This document shows positions 10,833 to 22,745 of a stretch of DNA of 39,291 nt, piece after piece. The notes beneath the pieces are model-generated. The model saw only the letters and a program-made list of their open reading frames with translations, was not told the origin of the DNA and did no database searches. The DNA comes from Gryganskiella cystojenkinii. Its lineage: Eukaryota; Mortierellomycota; Mortierellomycetes; Mortierellales; Mortierellaceae. Numbering within the stretch: the stretch's first letter is position 1; each line of letters begins with the position of its first letter. Location of the stretch: NCBI GenBank assembly GCA_015852425.1, contig JAAAIG010000314.1, positions 1-39,291 on the forward strand, given 5' to 3'. The position numbers were made by a program, and so were the translations under genes.

Positions 10833-13067
10833 ATGAGCGTCGCAAGGATACCCTCCCGCACCGCTTCGTCTGTTGCGTCAACAAAACCGGCGGCTATCCT
10901 CGCTCAATCTATTCATTGCCGCAGCCGGAATTCAGGAACCGTGCTGGATCGATGGAGCCTCATCGCCCATACATTCCGTCTGTCTACACATCACCCGCAA
11001 CCCTCGGCACAATTACTCTCAAGGCGGACCGTCCACTCTGGAAACAACTCAAGGACACCCGGCGTATCAGATGCTACGCATAATCAGCCCGGACAGGCCT
11101 CCAAGACCCTCCGACCACCCTCTCGGAATCCATCCTTGCGCTCTCCGCACTCTCGACAACAGTCTGATAGGATTAAGGCGGTCTCGGGAACATTGTTATC
11201 ATCACGCCCGCCGCTCTCACTCCCTCTTCGACCAGAGCCTGATCCATTGTCTATAGACTCTCATACAGACTACTGGCGACTGTACCAAGACCAACTCAAC
11301 AACCGCCTTCAACCCGTCTCCGATGCAGAACTCCTACGAGTTCGCCAATGGCTCCGGATCAAAGGACGACACATCACCAAAGACGAAGCAAGGAAGCTCG
11401 ACTTGATTCTGGTGGAAATCCGCAAGCGCCGACTCCCAAACTGTTACGATAGCTACAACGATTTGCTCTATTTCTATATCAAGAGCCAACGATACCTCAA
11501 GGCGGCAAAGTGTCTCGACATCATCACAAATGCTCAGCCATATCTACTCTCGGAACAGAACGCTCGTGCCCAGACGCTCCTGATGGCGATGCACCTCAAG
11601 TCTGGGGATGATGCGGCCTTCAAGGCCATGTTTGAACGCGATCTGAATCGAGCCACAATCTACTGGGAACAAGTGCTTCAGTGGACAAAGGGACTTCAAC
11701 TCAGGGATGGAGACTATGATCGTATAAAGTCTGCTCTCCATGCCCATCAACGCAAACTTTGCCCTCCTGGCAGCGGCCTCTTCACTAACTTGATCGGCCG
11801 CATTAACAGTGAGGGTCGACCCATTTACGCCATGAGATTGTTCTTCCATACTCTCGACGTTGGTTTTCCTGCGGACCCATATGCAAGCTCAGCAGTGATC
11901 GTCGGCCTCATGAAGGATGATCTATACAACGAAGCTCTGCAAGTCTGGAATCGCATCGGACTCCAACCAGAGCTCAAGTCCAACCTTGTTATCCTGAACC
12001 CACTCCTCGCTGGCCTTTGCCGTAGTCCTCGAACTATGGACCTGGCCAATGACCTCTGGCACCGTATCCTCCAGGATCCTATTATTCGACCGGATGCCTA
12101 TACTTTCTCGACCATGATGAGTGGTTACTTTCGAGCCAATCAACCCGAGTCCGCAATGGTACTTTGGAAAGTGATGCAGGGGGAGCCTTACAACATCTCA
12201 TTGAGCGTCGCCATTTGCAACGCTGCCTTGACAGGACTGTTCAACAACATGCAACCAGAAAAGGCCAAGCTTGTTTATGCTGACTTGATTGCGAACAAGG
12301 ATCTGGAGCTGTCACTGGACACGTATAATATCATGCTTCGAGGCTTGCTCTCCGTTCGTGATGCAGAGGGCGTAGAAGGTATCTTTTCAAGGATGAGAGA
12401 GAAGGGTGTCGAATCGAACACGGCCACGTATACCATCATTGCAGACCGACTCTTTTCGCAACGGGATCCAGATGGAGGGCTCAAGGTTTTTGAACTCATG
12501 TCCAGCAACGGTATTCCCATGAATGCTATTGCGTACTCTGCCGCGATCGCCGGACTCTCCAAGGCCGGAAATCTCCATCAAGCTAAGAAAGTCCTCGAGC
12601 AGATGAGGACCGCAGAGTTCCTACCTACGATCCACACCTATGGGTCGTTGATCCAGGGCGCTCTCAAGGTCGGCGACGTCCTGTTTGCGGAGGAAATTGC
12701 CGAAGTTGCCCAAACAGAGATCAAAGAGGGTCTCTCGGATGATACATACACGCTGTTGATGGGAGGGTATGCCCATCTCTTGAACATGGACCGGGCCTTG
12801 TATTGGCTGAGCGAGATGCGTAGGACAAGGCAAGAGGCGATTACATGGAAATCCTACTATGTCCTTCTCCAACCTTGTGTTGAGCACCAGTTGTGGGAGC
12901 CAGCGTCCAAGGTGGTTGCAACAATGAGGGAACTCGGGTACGAGTCCAGGGTACCACGGTTGAACAGGCTGGTTGCGGAAGTGGATCGAATCAACTCCGG
13001 TGGCCCACCTCGAAACGCGCGGGGACCACTCGCCAAGAAACTGGCGTCAAAACCGAACAGAACATAG
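10833..13067 (+). CDS. Pentatricopeptide repeat (PPR) protein, probably mitochondrial
   Basis: Single exon, 744 residues. The first 75 residues are rich in Arg, Ser and Ala with almost no acidic residues, as expected for a mitochondrial presequence. From about residue 415 to 700 there is a run of roughly 35-residue repeats with the PPR pattern: DAYTFSTMMSGYFRANQPES, DTYNIMLRGLLSVRDAEGVE, ATYTIIADRLFSQRDPDGGL, AIAYSAAIAGLSKAGNLHQA, HTYGSLIQGALKVGDVLFAE and DTYTLLMGGYAHLLNMDRAL. At least seven units are visible, with weaker helical units before them. PPR proteins bind organellar RNA and act in its processing, stability or translation; the RNA target cannot be read from this sequence. Start choice: the first ATG that begins the presequence. 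Confidence 0.9.
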   Translation: MSVARIPSRTASSVASTKPAAILAQSIHCRSRNSGTVLDRWSLIAHTFRLSTHHPQPSAQLLSRRTVHSGNNSRTPGVSDATHNQPGQASKTLRPPSRNPSLRSPHSRQQSDRIKAVSGTLLSSRPPLSLPLRPEPDPLSIDSHTDYWRLYQDQLNNRLQPVSDAELLRVRQWLRIKGRHITKDEARKLDLILVEIRKRRLPNCYDSYNDLLYFYIKSQRYLKAAKCLDIITNAQPYLLSEQNARAQTLLMAMHLKSGDDAAFKAMFERDLNRATIYWEQVLQWTKGLQLRDGDYDRIKSALHAHQRKLCPPGSGLFTNLIGRINSEGRPIYAMRLFFHTLDVGFPADPYASSAVIVGLMKDDLYNEALQVWNRIGLQPELKSNLVILNPLLAGLCRSPRTMDLANDLWHRILQDPIIRPDAYTFSTMMSGYFRANQPESAMVLWKVMQGEPYNISLSVAICNAALTGLFNNMQPEKAKLVYADLIANKDLELSLDTYNIMLRGLLSVRDAEGVEGIFSRMREKGVESNTATYTIIADRLFSQRDPDGGLKVFELMSSNGIPMNAIAYSAAIAGLSKAGNLHQAKKVLEQMRTAEFLPTIHTYGSLIQGALKVGDVLFAEEIAEVAQTEIKEGLSDDTYTLLMGGYAHLLNMDRALYWLSEMRRTRQEAITWKSYYVLLQPCVEHQLWEPASKVVATMRELGYESRVPRLNRLVAEVDRINSGGPPRNARGPLAKKLASKPNRT

Positions 13068-13309
13068 AAATGTCCTGCTCCATTTCCCAAGCCACATTAT
13101 TCCTGGATACATAGTCTTTCGGTCCCCCCCTTTAATCCCTCTTTGGCATCATCGTTCTCTTCCACATCTTCTCTTTCCTTTACGCCCACTCTCCATACTC
13201 TTATTTACACTCTTTAGAAGATAAAAACAAATAACCGACAAACTCATCAACTCGGCCTCTTTCCCCCTCCATTTTCCTCATCAGCTCACAATCGATTAAA
13301 CCCATCTAA
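13068..13309. other. Short PPR-RIC1 intergenic spacer
   Basis: 242 bases, C/T-rich from about 13130 on. It combines the PPR 3' end and the RIC1 promoter. No separate gene. Confidence 0.5.
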
Positions 13310-16300
13310 ATGTATTGGGCCACTGGAAGTGCTCGGGTCTTGGCCGTTGAGCCCTCACTTCTCAAATTGCCCTCAGAGGGCGAAGACGAGGAACTCGAGT
13401 TGGTTTTGCCCGTCATCTCCTCAGGTCAGGACAAAGGAAGCGACATCGATGCCAACTCACAGAATGCGATCCTCTCACGCGTCGTCAAGGGTGCCGGTAG
13501 TGGCATCGTGGACATGGCCAGGAATGAACAAGGTTCCCTCTGGGCAACCATCACGCGCGAATCCATCCAGTTGTGGGTTCATAGGGTACAAACATGACAC
13601 TTTCGCTTTTTTGTTATCACCGCGCTTCTCATCCCTACATGAAAACCGGAACTAAAGTAAGGCGCCGGTTTCTGATCCTGTATAGCCCGTTGGAGTGATA
13701 GCCAAGGTGGTCAGGACTCCAAAATCATTACTGGACCATGGAGCTAACCAACGCGTCCTCTGGAAGCCAGATTCGACTATGCTGGTCGTTGTTGTAAGTT
13801 CGTGTATCTTCGATTGTATGATCAATGCCTTCGTGCGTGTTCTTTCTTCTTGAGGAATCCCTGAACTCAACCTGTTCTGATGATTTGCCTTGGTCAATCC
13901 TATTAGACTGAGCAAGGATTCCTCCACATTTACAAGATTGCGCCTCAGGGAAACGACGGCGCCAGTTATCAGCTCACCAACAGCAAAAGCTACGCCCTTG
14001 GACCAGGCGAGGGTGTTGGATTTCCCGATTTGACCATCAAGTTCAAGATGACCATCAAGATGGACGCTGGAGTGGCAAGGTAAAAAGACAGGTCGTTGAT
14101 GCCGCACTATTTACTTCACGGCATTCGGACTGGTAATCGTTAACGCTCTCCGCTTTCTTTTCAAATTAGTCTGATCGGACTGGACTCGGATATCGTGGTA
14201 GCGACTGTGAACCCTCCAGCAGTGCAACTTATCCCCTGGGTCGGCAAAGTCGATGTCAAGACGTGTTTGATCCGTCATATGAACTTTTTATTGGACAAAT
14301 CCGTGACGATCGTGTCTATGAGTCGGTTCCCCAAATCGACCACACAAACCTGGTGCATGTCTGATGGAAAGGCCTACATCGTATATTATACCCCTAATGT
14401 CACAGAGGCAGGATCCCCAAGCTCAGTATGTACATTGGAACAAATGAGCATGCACTAGCGGCGAAACTGCTTGCTAAGCCGAACGGAACTTCTATCTTTT
14501 CAATTAGGTTTCTTCGAACGGAGATAGTTGGTACGGATTCTGTTTCCATGGAAACCCAGAAGGATTCGACAGGCAAGACGCAGGCGTTGTTGCAGCCAGT
14601 AATCCCGAATACAGTCTTCTTGCCATTGGAACTCGAGGGTAAGTTGGTGATTAGGAGACAAGTTATGTAAAACTTGACTCAAAAATGTCGGCTATTCTTA
14701 TACGTGTCTTAACATTGATTTACGTCTTTAGAGGTGACGTTCGTATCTTCAAGTCTGGCGAGCACGCAGGACAATGGGTCTTCTCTCACAAGCTGGCCTT
14801 GAAAGAGTCTCAAGGCTACGCTGTTGGTACGCCACCTGATCGAATCGTGTCTTTGACCTGGAACTCGGATGGAAGCGCGCTCGCTGTTGGACAGGAGAAC
14901 CGTTGTCCGTCCGTATGGAGTGTTTATGGTCGACGTTTGTTCCCTTCGGCTTCTCATGATATCCCAGCGCTGTAGGTGCCTTTGTGTCTAGATAGCTCAT
15001 TGGATAATGTCTCTGGAATAACCAAATTGCTAACCTGCAAGTTTGCCGTTCTTTTTTTATTCTTCCTAGGAAAAACGCGACGGAGGATCCATACCTGCAA
15101 GGATCACGAGCTTTGGTAAATTTTCAATTCGATTATGACCTCTGTAATAACATAATAATGTCCTTGTCAAGAGGCGACTTTTCTAACCCTTCTAATTTAT
15201 CTTGCTGGACTAGTTCTGGAGTGCAGGGAACATGGATTTGATCGTATTAAGTTCAGACGATTCGAGCTGTGAGTTTTTGTAGGTTCAATTGCATACTATC
15301 GGCTGTAAGAGGAAAGACCACTCACGTTTTTCTCCGTTGCGTTTTATTAGCCAACTTTTATGCCATTCCATGCGCCAAGTCTTTGCCTTCCGTTCAAAAT
15401 TACCTTGTAAGTTGTTCTCCTCAGTACAACTTGGCACTCCATGTCAGTATGGCTTTTATCTCATACCCATGCCCTCTTTCGTTCCTACCAATAGAGCTCT
15501 GCGCCTCAATGTCTGTTGCATCTGAATGACCGTCTGTTGGTGTACACAGAAGGACACCGCCAAGATGTATCCTCGACCATCAATCCTGACACCTTTGTAT
15601 GGAACAACGTTATGGTACCTCCTGTATATTTGAGCGACAACTGGCCTATCAGGGTAAGACAACCACAACCACAACCACAAATCGGTTTCAACATGCATGT
15701 GCAACTTTTTGGAAATTTCTTCATTGTCGACTAACTATTTCCTTTTATTTTTCGTACTAGTATTCATGCCTCAGCCCAGATGGCCATTACCTCGCAATCG
15801 CTGGACGACGCGGACTCGCTCACTATAATCTTCACTCGTGTCGCTGGAGACTATTCGGAAACTGGCAGCAAGAGCAATCCTTCCGTTGTCAAGGAGGCTT
15901 GGCCTGGTTCAAGAACATCCTCATTGTCGGCTGCGAGACGATAGAGGAGAAGAAGTTTGAGGTAAGCGGAGAAGTCCTCAAATTTTCCCCCCACTTTATG
16001 AAATGGATATCACTGTAGTCTGCGAACTTACTTGGACCTGTCTTAATTTTTTTTTCAAAAACAATTTAGCTCCGCCTTTACCAACGTGAAAATAACTTGG
16101 ATAACAACGATGTTATCTTTACCGAGCAATTTGAGTCCCGTATCGCGCACATTTCAGTATGGCGTTCCTCTCTTCTCGTCTACACGGCCAACAATACCCT
16201 CTACTGTTACTCACTTGGAAGTGGTGAGTACTCGAATGGGCAAGAAAGCTGGTCTATCTATGGGTTAAATACTTTTTCTGATCGCTCAAGAGATGCGCCT

Positions 16301-17769
16301 TTTTTTACACCCATAATAGCCAAACGTATCGATCTGCAGTTGGTCTGGAAGACATCACTGCAGGATATTGTCGAGTCTCCGGCTTTGTTGAAGTCTGTGT
16401 CAATCCTGACCACCGAGGGCACAGATGGATCGAGTGCTACCCATATCACACTTCTCGTGGACGGCAAAATCTACTTCCTCCGACCAGAGTTCTTGGTATG
16501 CTGCTATCATTATGCACATCCGCACTGGTGCCAGATGACTACACCAGAAGCACAAAACTAACGATATTAATATTTTTTTTCTCGCCTATTTGTTTAGTCC
16601 GATGGTAATGTGAGGTTGTCGTTTAGGCAGATCACGGACAAAGTCGAATACTACTGGATCACGCGTTCAGCCCATGATGCCAACGATTTTTCACTGTGGG
16701 CGTTCAACGGCAAGACGCTGAAGATGTGGTGGAACGTTTTTGGACCTGGAGGTTCGGAGCGTAGTCTGGCTACGTTTGCAAAGCACAATTTTCTTGAGAT
16801 GGATATCGATTTTTACCCACTCGCCATTTTACCAGAGCGTGGAATTGTGCTCGGACTGGATCCCGAAATTGCGGTGCATAAACCAAAGTCACTGGCCATG
16901 TTCAAGATGGCGACCAAGACGCACCTGTTCTTGCAGACGATATTGCGCCACCTGCTGACCCACAACGTGGATGGTGAATGGGAGGCCTATGAGTTTGCGA
17001 AATATTATCAAGATCTGGGTTATTTCGGCCATGCACTCGAGATCCTGCTGCACAACGTTCTCGAAGACGAGGCCGAGTCGGGTATCGGGTTCGAGGAAGG
17101 CGCAGTATTGCCGAGGGTAGTAAGTTTCTTGCAACAGTTCCCACATTACCTGGACGTGATTGTCTCGTGCGCTCGCAAGACCGAGGTAGCTCTTTGGGAG
17201 TATCTATTTACTATTGTCGGTGCACCTAAAGACTTGTTTGAGGTAAGTTTTGGACGATGTGATTTCGTTCCATGCGTATGGATTGTTTTTTTTTTTTGGC
17301 TTAGTTTTAACATTTCGCTTCTCGAAATTTGGAAACATTAGCAATGCCTGGCTGCAGATCAGCTGAAGACCGCGACATCGTATCTTCTCATTCTTCATAC
17401 CCTCGAGCCGCTGCATACCACAAGCCAGGACACTGTTCGACTCTTGGAGAAGACCCTTCAGGCACAAGACTTTGAGGTACGCGGTAAATCGCGAGCCAGA
17501 ACTGCGGGAACTATGAATGTCGTTAACTAACGAACTCCTACCTCCGTATCGTTTTTTATATTCTTTTAGCTTTGCAAGGAACTGGTCCGCTTCCTCAACT
17601 CGATCGACTGTAAGAGCCTTAGGCAGTGAATTAATCGAAGCTGAGTGCCATGTATGAACATGAATCGACAGCAGCCTCACACCATCCGTTTTTCTTTTCT
17701 GGAACGTGAATAGCAACTGGTGCCACCCTTCAACAAGCTCTCTCGATGGTCTCTGTCGCGCAAAACTAG
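13310..17769 (+). CDS. RIC1: RIC1, subunit of the Ric1-Rgp1 guanine nucleotide exchange factor for Ypt6/Rab6
   Basis: With Rgp1 it activates the Golgi GTPase Ypt6 for endosome-to-Golgi retrograde traffic. Seventeen exons: 13310-13585, 13686-13793, 13907-14079, 14170-14425, 14508-14638, 14732-14971, 15070-15115, 15214-15268, 15351-15406, 15495-15653, 15761-15961, 16070-16223, 16320-16495, 16598-17242, 17342-17476, 17570-17609 and 17714-17769. All phases agree and give 968 residues. The N-terminal half is beta-propeller-like (LLAIGTRGGDVRIFKSG, SLTWNSDGSALAVGQEN, LSPDGHYLAIAGRRGLAHYN). The C-terminal RIC1 domain is diagnostic: FGHALEILLHNVLEDEA, AVLPRVVSFLQQFPHYLDV, CARKTEVALWEYLF and PKDLFEQCLAADQLKTATSY. 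The protein stops soon after this domain, shorter than animal RIC1, which has a long extra tail. Rgp1 is not in this window. Confidence 0.93.
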
Positions 17770-18626
17770 GTAAGGAGTCTATGAGCTTATCTTCTTTTTA
17801 TTTCTTTTTCTGATGCGCTTCCCTTATGATGAGTTATTGTGTAAAAGGTTTGAGAGGTCTCTCTCTGGCTGGCTCGCGTTGATGGCCTTTTTTTTGCTTT
17901 CGGGGGAGGTTCTTGTGGGTCTCGAACAATCGGCTCGCTCTCTTTCGTGATTTTTTTTTTTATTTCGATCGGATTCGACTTGGCATTTTTCCTTGTTTCT
18001 CTTGTTCGTTATCTTTCTTGGAATCAAATCCCTTGGGTGTGATACTTCTTGTTGATCAACATGCGTCGCAGTTTTCTTTCGTTCGGTCAATGTTTATAAA
18101 ATGAGCATGGCACCTGAAAGAGAGCCGCACATATTCACTCTAGGCAGTCTATTCATTGAGAGTCAACGATGACCTAACATTGCCCGTTGATCAAAGGCCG
18201 ATTGCTACATCCAACTCAGTACAAAAGCGTGTTGACAAGAAGCAACCACCCTTGTCGGATTTTTTTTCGAGATTTTTTGGTGAACTGGGAAGCTGTGAGA
18301 GTTTCGGGGGTGTTACCGTACACGGCTCTTTTTGCTTTGTCGTTTAGTCTTCAAACGAACTGGAAAATTATGAGAGAGGGATGATGCTGTGCGAAAGAGC
18401 ATAAACGGGAATCATACCAAATTCTCTGACTGGCAGGAAAAGGCGGTCAACAAAATGGGCCAATTTTGCTTAGGAGAACCTTGAAGGAGAACACTTTTGA
18501 AAAAACACTGAAGGGAAACAAACAGTGCCATTATCCTTTTTATATTTGTATTGTTCTCGTTCAACGCACAATATCTAACTAACTATGGATCCACTTTTGG
18601 CGGTTATGTTCTCGGAATACCTAGAG
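17770..18626. other. Intergenic region between convergent genes
   Basis: 857 bases with T-rich tracts. It begins with GTAAGG directly abutting the RIC1 stop codon. Small frames on both strands have no recognisable motif. Confidence 0.5.
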
Positions 18627-19524
18627 TCATATATTGAATCCCTCGCAGAATTCCACCAAATAAATGTACAAGGCACGCTTTCGAGATCGTTTTTCGATAT
18701 ATCTCTCAATCTTTGTCCTCATAGACACAAAGGACGATTCTTTCAATCTATTTGAGCGAAAACACAGCCAACAATATAGAGTTAACAGCAAGACGACTGA
18801 AGCCAGCAAGACGAGATCCGGGTGTTCTTGCAACCACCTGTACACTGTTTGGATAGCTAGAGCTGCTGCTGCTTCCCTGGGGTATTTGAAATTGTCAGTC
18901 CCCCAGCACCAAAGGGCCATTTAAGTCAACAAAACAGATGTTAATACTAAAGACTAGCAGCCAACAATAGTCGTCTGAGATATACGTACAATAGGCTTCA
19001 TCTGGTTCTCGGACACCAAATCCATCACTTTTCGTAAAACTACACAAGCTGGCAGGATCCCTAGGATCATCATCCTTAAATATCTTCTGAGCGACAGTAT
19101 GAATGATGTCTAACAGAAGACGACATTTAGAAGGCCGATGACACAAATATTGGATGGTACGACATTTCCAGTGATGATTCGTTTTTGGTCGATTTTTTCC
19201 AGTGTGGTGTCCTAGATATCCATCATACAGTCAACATTCCAGGAAAAAAAAACTTGAAAGACCTCGTCGCCGAAAATACACATTCTAGTCTCGACCTTTC
19301 CTTTCGTAGCAGAGAGTTTTGTTCGCAGTTTCTTCATTTCTTTAACGTAGGTTTTCTCGCCCAGTGCCTTGCCGACCGCGGCATTGACTAACAAAAAGGA
19401 AGGAGTGCACCATATCTATTACTCTCACATCATTCGACAACACTCAAGAAAGGTTTTAATTTGTCGTCGATGATAACTTACGTCTCTGGCCTAGCTTAAG
19501 TTCGCTGTTGGTCACGTTCACCAT
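18627..19524 (-). CDS. Unrecognised protein with charged N-terminus and one C-terminal membrane helix
   Basis: Best chain (minus, transcript order): 19524-19482, 19387-19263, 19211-19145, 19109-18986 and 18876-18627, about 202 residues ending FCEGFNI. The N-terminus is Lys/Glu-rich and probably coiled (LGEKTYVKEMKKLRTKLSAT). The middle has FKDDDPRDPASLCSFTKSDG and VREPDEAYCT. The last exon carries EAAAALAIQTVYRWLQEHPD, a hydrophobic helix of about 20 residues and a basic tail (RTKIERYIEKRSRKRALYIY), as in a single-pass protein with a cytosolic basic end. Weak points: the third intron would be only 35 bases (19110-19144). An alternative join, 19211-19165 to 19090-18986, gives a 74-base intron. 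The donor after 19263 is GTCTTT. The last exon and the middle exon look most convincing. I do not recognise the family. Confidence 0.5.
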
Positions 19525-20460
19525 TATCGAAAAGAAGAGCGATGATAACGATGAGTCAACGACGATTTTCTTGTAGTTTCATATTTTCTATCTTCGCGTC
19601 GTGTAATCAACTTTGTTGGCACTCTCATGATTTTGAGTGTCAAGATGTATCCTTCTCTAATAGAATGAAGAAGTGCCGGAGTGACTAATGAAGGATTGTA
19701 ACGCAAAAAAATGTCGAGATGAATGGAACGTAATTCAACGAAAGGAAAAGAATGAATGGGAGTGATAAAGAGAAGATAGAAAGCTTCGTGCGTGAACAAA
19801 AAGCCCCCAAGAACAGATCCACAGTGGCACGCGTTTGGTCACACAGATCATTTCGTGCGTGTTTCAGGCGGTTTTGTGACTTGTCTTTTTGGGCGTAGTT
19901 CGTTCAGCGCTCTTTGTATGAACTGCGTAGAACAGAAAATTCGAGCGAACAAAAGCAGGACGGTCAATGCTTCGGTAAGTCCCCTAAAAAGGGTAGCTGT
20001 GGGACATGAAGCGCCGGAACTATCGAGCGTCTTTTCCTCACATAGGAAATCCAGGACCAAGCAACCGGGTGTCTCGGCGCCATATATCTATCTATCTGTT
20101 ACACGCTCGACCCCGTATATTTGGACCTCTAGCCCCTCAAAGCCTCTCCTGGCTTGGCTTTTCTTTCTACTTTTCCACATTCGCCATATTTCGCGATATC
20201 GCCTTGTCTGATAGTCCAAATATCATTCAGTCCCCTGTATTGTGTCCATATGTAGCCTCGCTTGGCGATCAGTGGCAACTGGAATGACAACAACCACACC
20301 TACCAGTCCCTCATTCCTAACGTGACTCTACTATTTCCTGTTCATGACTTCGTCCTTGTCCCCTCTCGCCCTCTTTTACTTTCTTTCCTTCTTCTCTTGC
20401 TTCGTCACGCACAACCTCTTTCCATGATCACTCTTTCTTGTGACTCGACTCCAAAAAAAA
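19525..20460. promoter_or_regulatory. Divergent intergenic region
   Basis: 936 bases between the divergent starts of the unknown gene and the phosphatase, so it should contain both promoters. Position 20330-20440 is C/T-rich, the usual leader type before a plus-strand gene here. Open frames at 19792-20211 and 20006-20287 have no motif support. A short (TATC)n stretch lies at about 20080-20097. Confidence 0.45.
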
Positions 20461-22476
20461 ATGCACATCTTGCGGAAGTTTCAACGGCGGTCCAATCTTT
20501 CATTCTTCAGTATTCTTTTCCTTGGAGCGCATCTTGTCTTGACATGTGTAAAAGCCCAGGAGACTCAAGACGGTCAGGTCGATTACGGCGCTCTGGACCT
20601 CGGAGATGGAGCTCGGTACAATTATTGTCAAGCAGACCACCCAATCGCGGGCGAGCATCTCTCTCCAAAGGTAATACGACGAAACTTTTCTAGGGAATCG
20701 AAAAACACAAATAGAACCAGTTTTGATTTCTTCTGGTGTCTTCCTGGCAACTTATATACCAAATGTTTTTTGTTCTTGGGATCTGCATCGAGAATAGGTC
20801 GCCAACTCGACACTTGTGAACGTGCAACTGTTTATCCGTCACGGCGACAGGTAATGGCCATAAATGAAGAAAAATGAAAAAGAATTAATCTGTAAAATTA
20901 TGCCGACCTGACAGTTGACACCTCCTTTTCTCTTTTTTTTTTTTTTGCAAACGCGTAAATAAGGACCAATACCATGTTCAGACCCAACGATGCCAATCTC
21001 ACTTTTGATTGCAGTGACATTTCCACGTTCGTGTTCACAGGCACAGAAGACAACCCCATGGATCCTGAGCCATTTTCGCGGTTCGCCAGAGTCGTCCCTC
21101 AACAAGTCGTGACCTCACCCGTGGATTCACCTTTCGCGGCAAGTCATTGGAAGAACAGTAGCTGTACCCTGGGACAATTGACAGCAAAGGGAGCAGCTCA
21201 ACATCAGACCCTGGGGAAGTCCTTGAGAGAGATTTATGTTGATCAATGGAAATTCTTACCAACCGAGTTTGACCACGATCTTTTCTACATCCGAAGCACA
21301 GGTAATATTTTTTTTTTTCCCTCTGTGACATCGCCTTCCCCCATCGGTTTATTTTATTAATACATGATCCGGTCGACAATGATTATTGTTTTCTAACAAA
21401 AAGCGATTTTTTTTTTTTCCTACTTTGACTTCACATAGACGTTTGGCGGACGATGCAAAGCGCAGAGAGTCTCATGATAGGATTGTACGGAATGGACGCC
21501 CAGTCAAGGAACCTTCCACCACCAACATTTCAGACCCACACTTTCCCCTCAAGCATCGAATACCTTACCATGAACGAGGATCAATGTCCTCGGATTAAGG
21601 ACCTCCAAAGTCAGTACACCGAAAGGAATAACGAAGTCCTTCAAAACATTTATCAGGACAACAAGAGCTTCTTAAGCACCCTAAGCGATCTGTTCGGATT
21701 CAAGGGCTCCATCGACGATTACATTGGGGCAGTCATGCCTAGGTACTGTCACAATCTCCCCTTACAGTGTCAAGAGGATGACGGTCAGGGTGAGGAAAAC
21801 AAGTTGAAGGAGAAGGATGCATGCGCGACCAAGGAAACTATTGATCGGCTGTTCTCGATTGCCGCCTCGGTTACGGCCGAGACACTTAGGGATGGGAAGG
21901 GTGTCCATGAGATCTTGCAATTGGGGATGGGACCCCTGGCCAAGGACATACAGAGAAACGTTCAAAACGCAGTCAACTTGACGGATAAAAGCGGACCTCG
22001 CTTTCGACTGTATTCCGGCCATGACTCAATGATTCAACCTATGCTTGGAGTGCTTGATTCCTTGGATATGAACTGGCCCCCCTACGTAATTGTTTTTTTT
22101 TTTGTTTTTGTCTTTTTGTCGTTTCTTTACTTTTCGTATTATTTGATTGTTCAAGCACCAGGTTTCAACATCTCAATTCTCGTCACGTTTTCACTGTTAA
22201 CTAACAAAATAGGTCTCTAACCTCCTTATCGAAGTCTGGAAATCACCATCATCATCATCATCATCAAGTGGTCCGGCAGCAGGAGAAGACTACTTCGTTC
22301 GCGTGATGTACAACTCTCGCATCCTTCAGACAAAATCCCAATGGTGTGATCTTTCCTGGTGTCCTCTAAACAAGTTTGTCGAGTACCTGGATCGATTTGT
22401 GGTCAAAGACCTCTTGGCACAATGTCAACCAAAAAAGCAACCAGAACTCAAAGAGTTTGTCGATTATATTAATTAA
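20461..22476 (+). CDS. Secreted histidine acid phosphatase (histidine phosphatase superfamily, branch 2)
   Basis: Phosphomonoesterase expected in the secretory pathway or outside the cell. Exons: 20461-20670, 20798-20850, 20964-21301, 21439-22085 and 22213-22476, closing at 503 residues. Residues 1-35 form a signal peptide (basic start, then NLSFFSILFLGAHLVLTCVKA). The active-site motif LFIRHGDRTNT is split by intron 2 inside the second Arg codon. Further family marks are CTLGQLTAKGAAQHQTLGKS, YIRSTDVWRTMQSAESLMIG and the second catalytic motif YSGHDSMIQP. A Ser run (about residue 428) comes from a TCA microsatellite at 22248-22265. Several N-glycosylation sites (NST, NLT, NSS) fit secretion. 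The GQLT..G..QH layout recalls lysosomal acid phosphatase and the PXYLP1 branch; the substrate is not readable. The ATG at 20461 starts the signal peptide. Confidence 0.92.
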
Positions 22477-22518
22477 TATCTGATAAAAATAATAACTTCA
22501 TATTTCTTCATATTTTTT

Positions 22519-22707
22519 CTATTTTTTGTAAAGTTGTGGTCCTTTCGCGGTCACTTGGATGTCTTCCCTTGTTAAACCGCCCCGGGTGTCGACCTTCGAC
22601 GTTGTATCTTCTTCATCGAAGAAGGAAGGGATAACCATAACCTCGCATTTTCTCATGACCACATCATCAATCTCAAAAACACGAGAGCACCTGATCAACG
22701 ATGTTTG
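22519..22707 (-). CDS. Possible orphan 3' exon, about 55 codons
   Basis: On the minus strand, after an acceptor-like GTTGATCAG, an open frame reads CSRVFEIDDVVMRKCEVMVI and goes on through charged, protein-like sequence to a stop at 22519. There is no in-frame ATG, because a stop lies just upstream. It can only be an exon of something spliced. VPS54 ends 39 bases before the acceptor, but I found no donor of matching phase with a good site in its last exon. It may be an alternative VPS54 3' exon, a relic, or chance. Confidence 0.25.
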   Translation of the reverse strand, partial: QTSLIRCSRVFEIDDVVMRKCEVMVIPSFFDEEDTTSKVDTRGGLTREDIQVTAKGPQLYKK

Positions 22708-22745
22708 CACGGACAAATGTTAATCATTATATTTCGTAATAGCTT

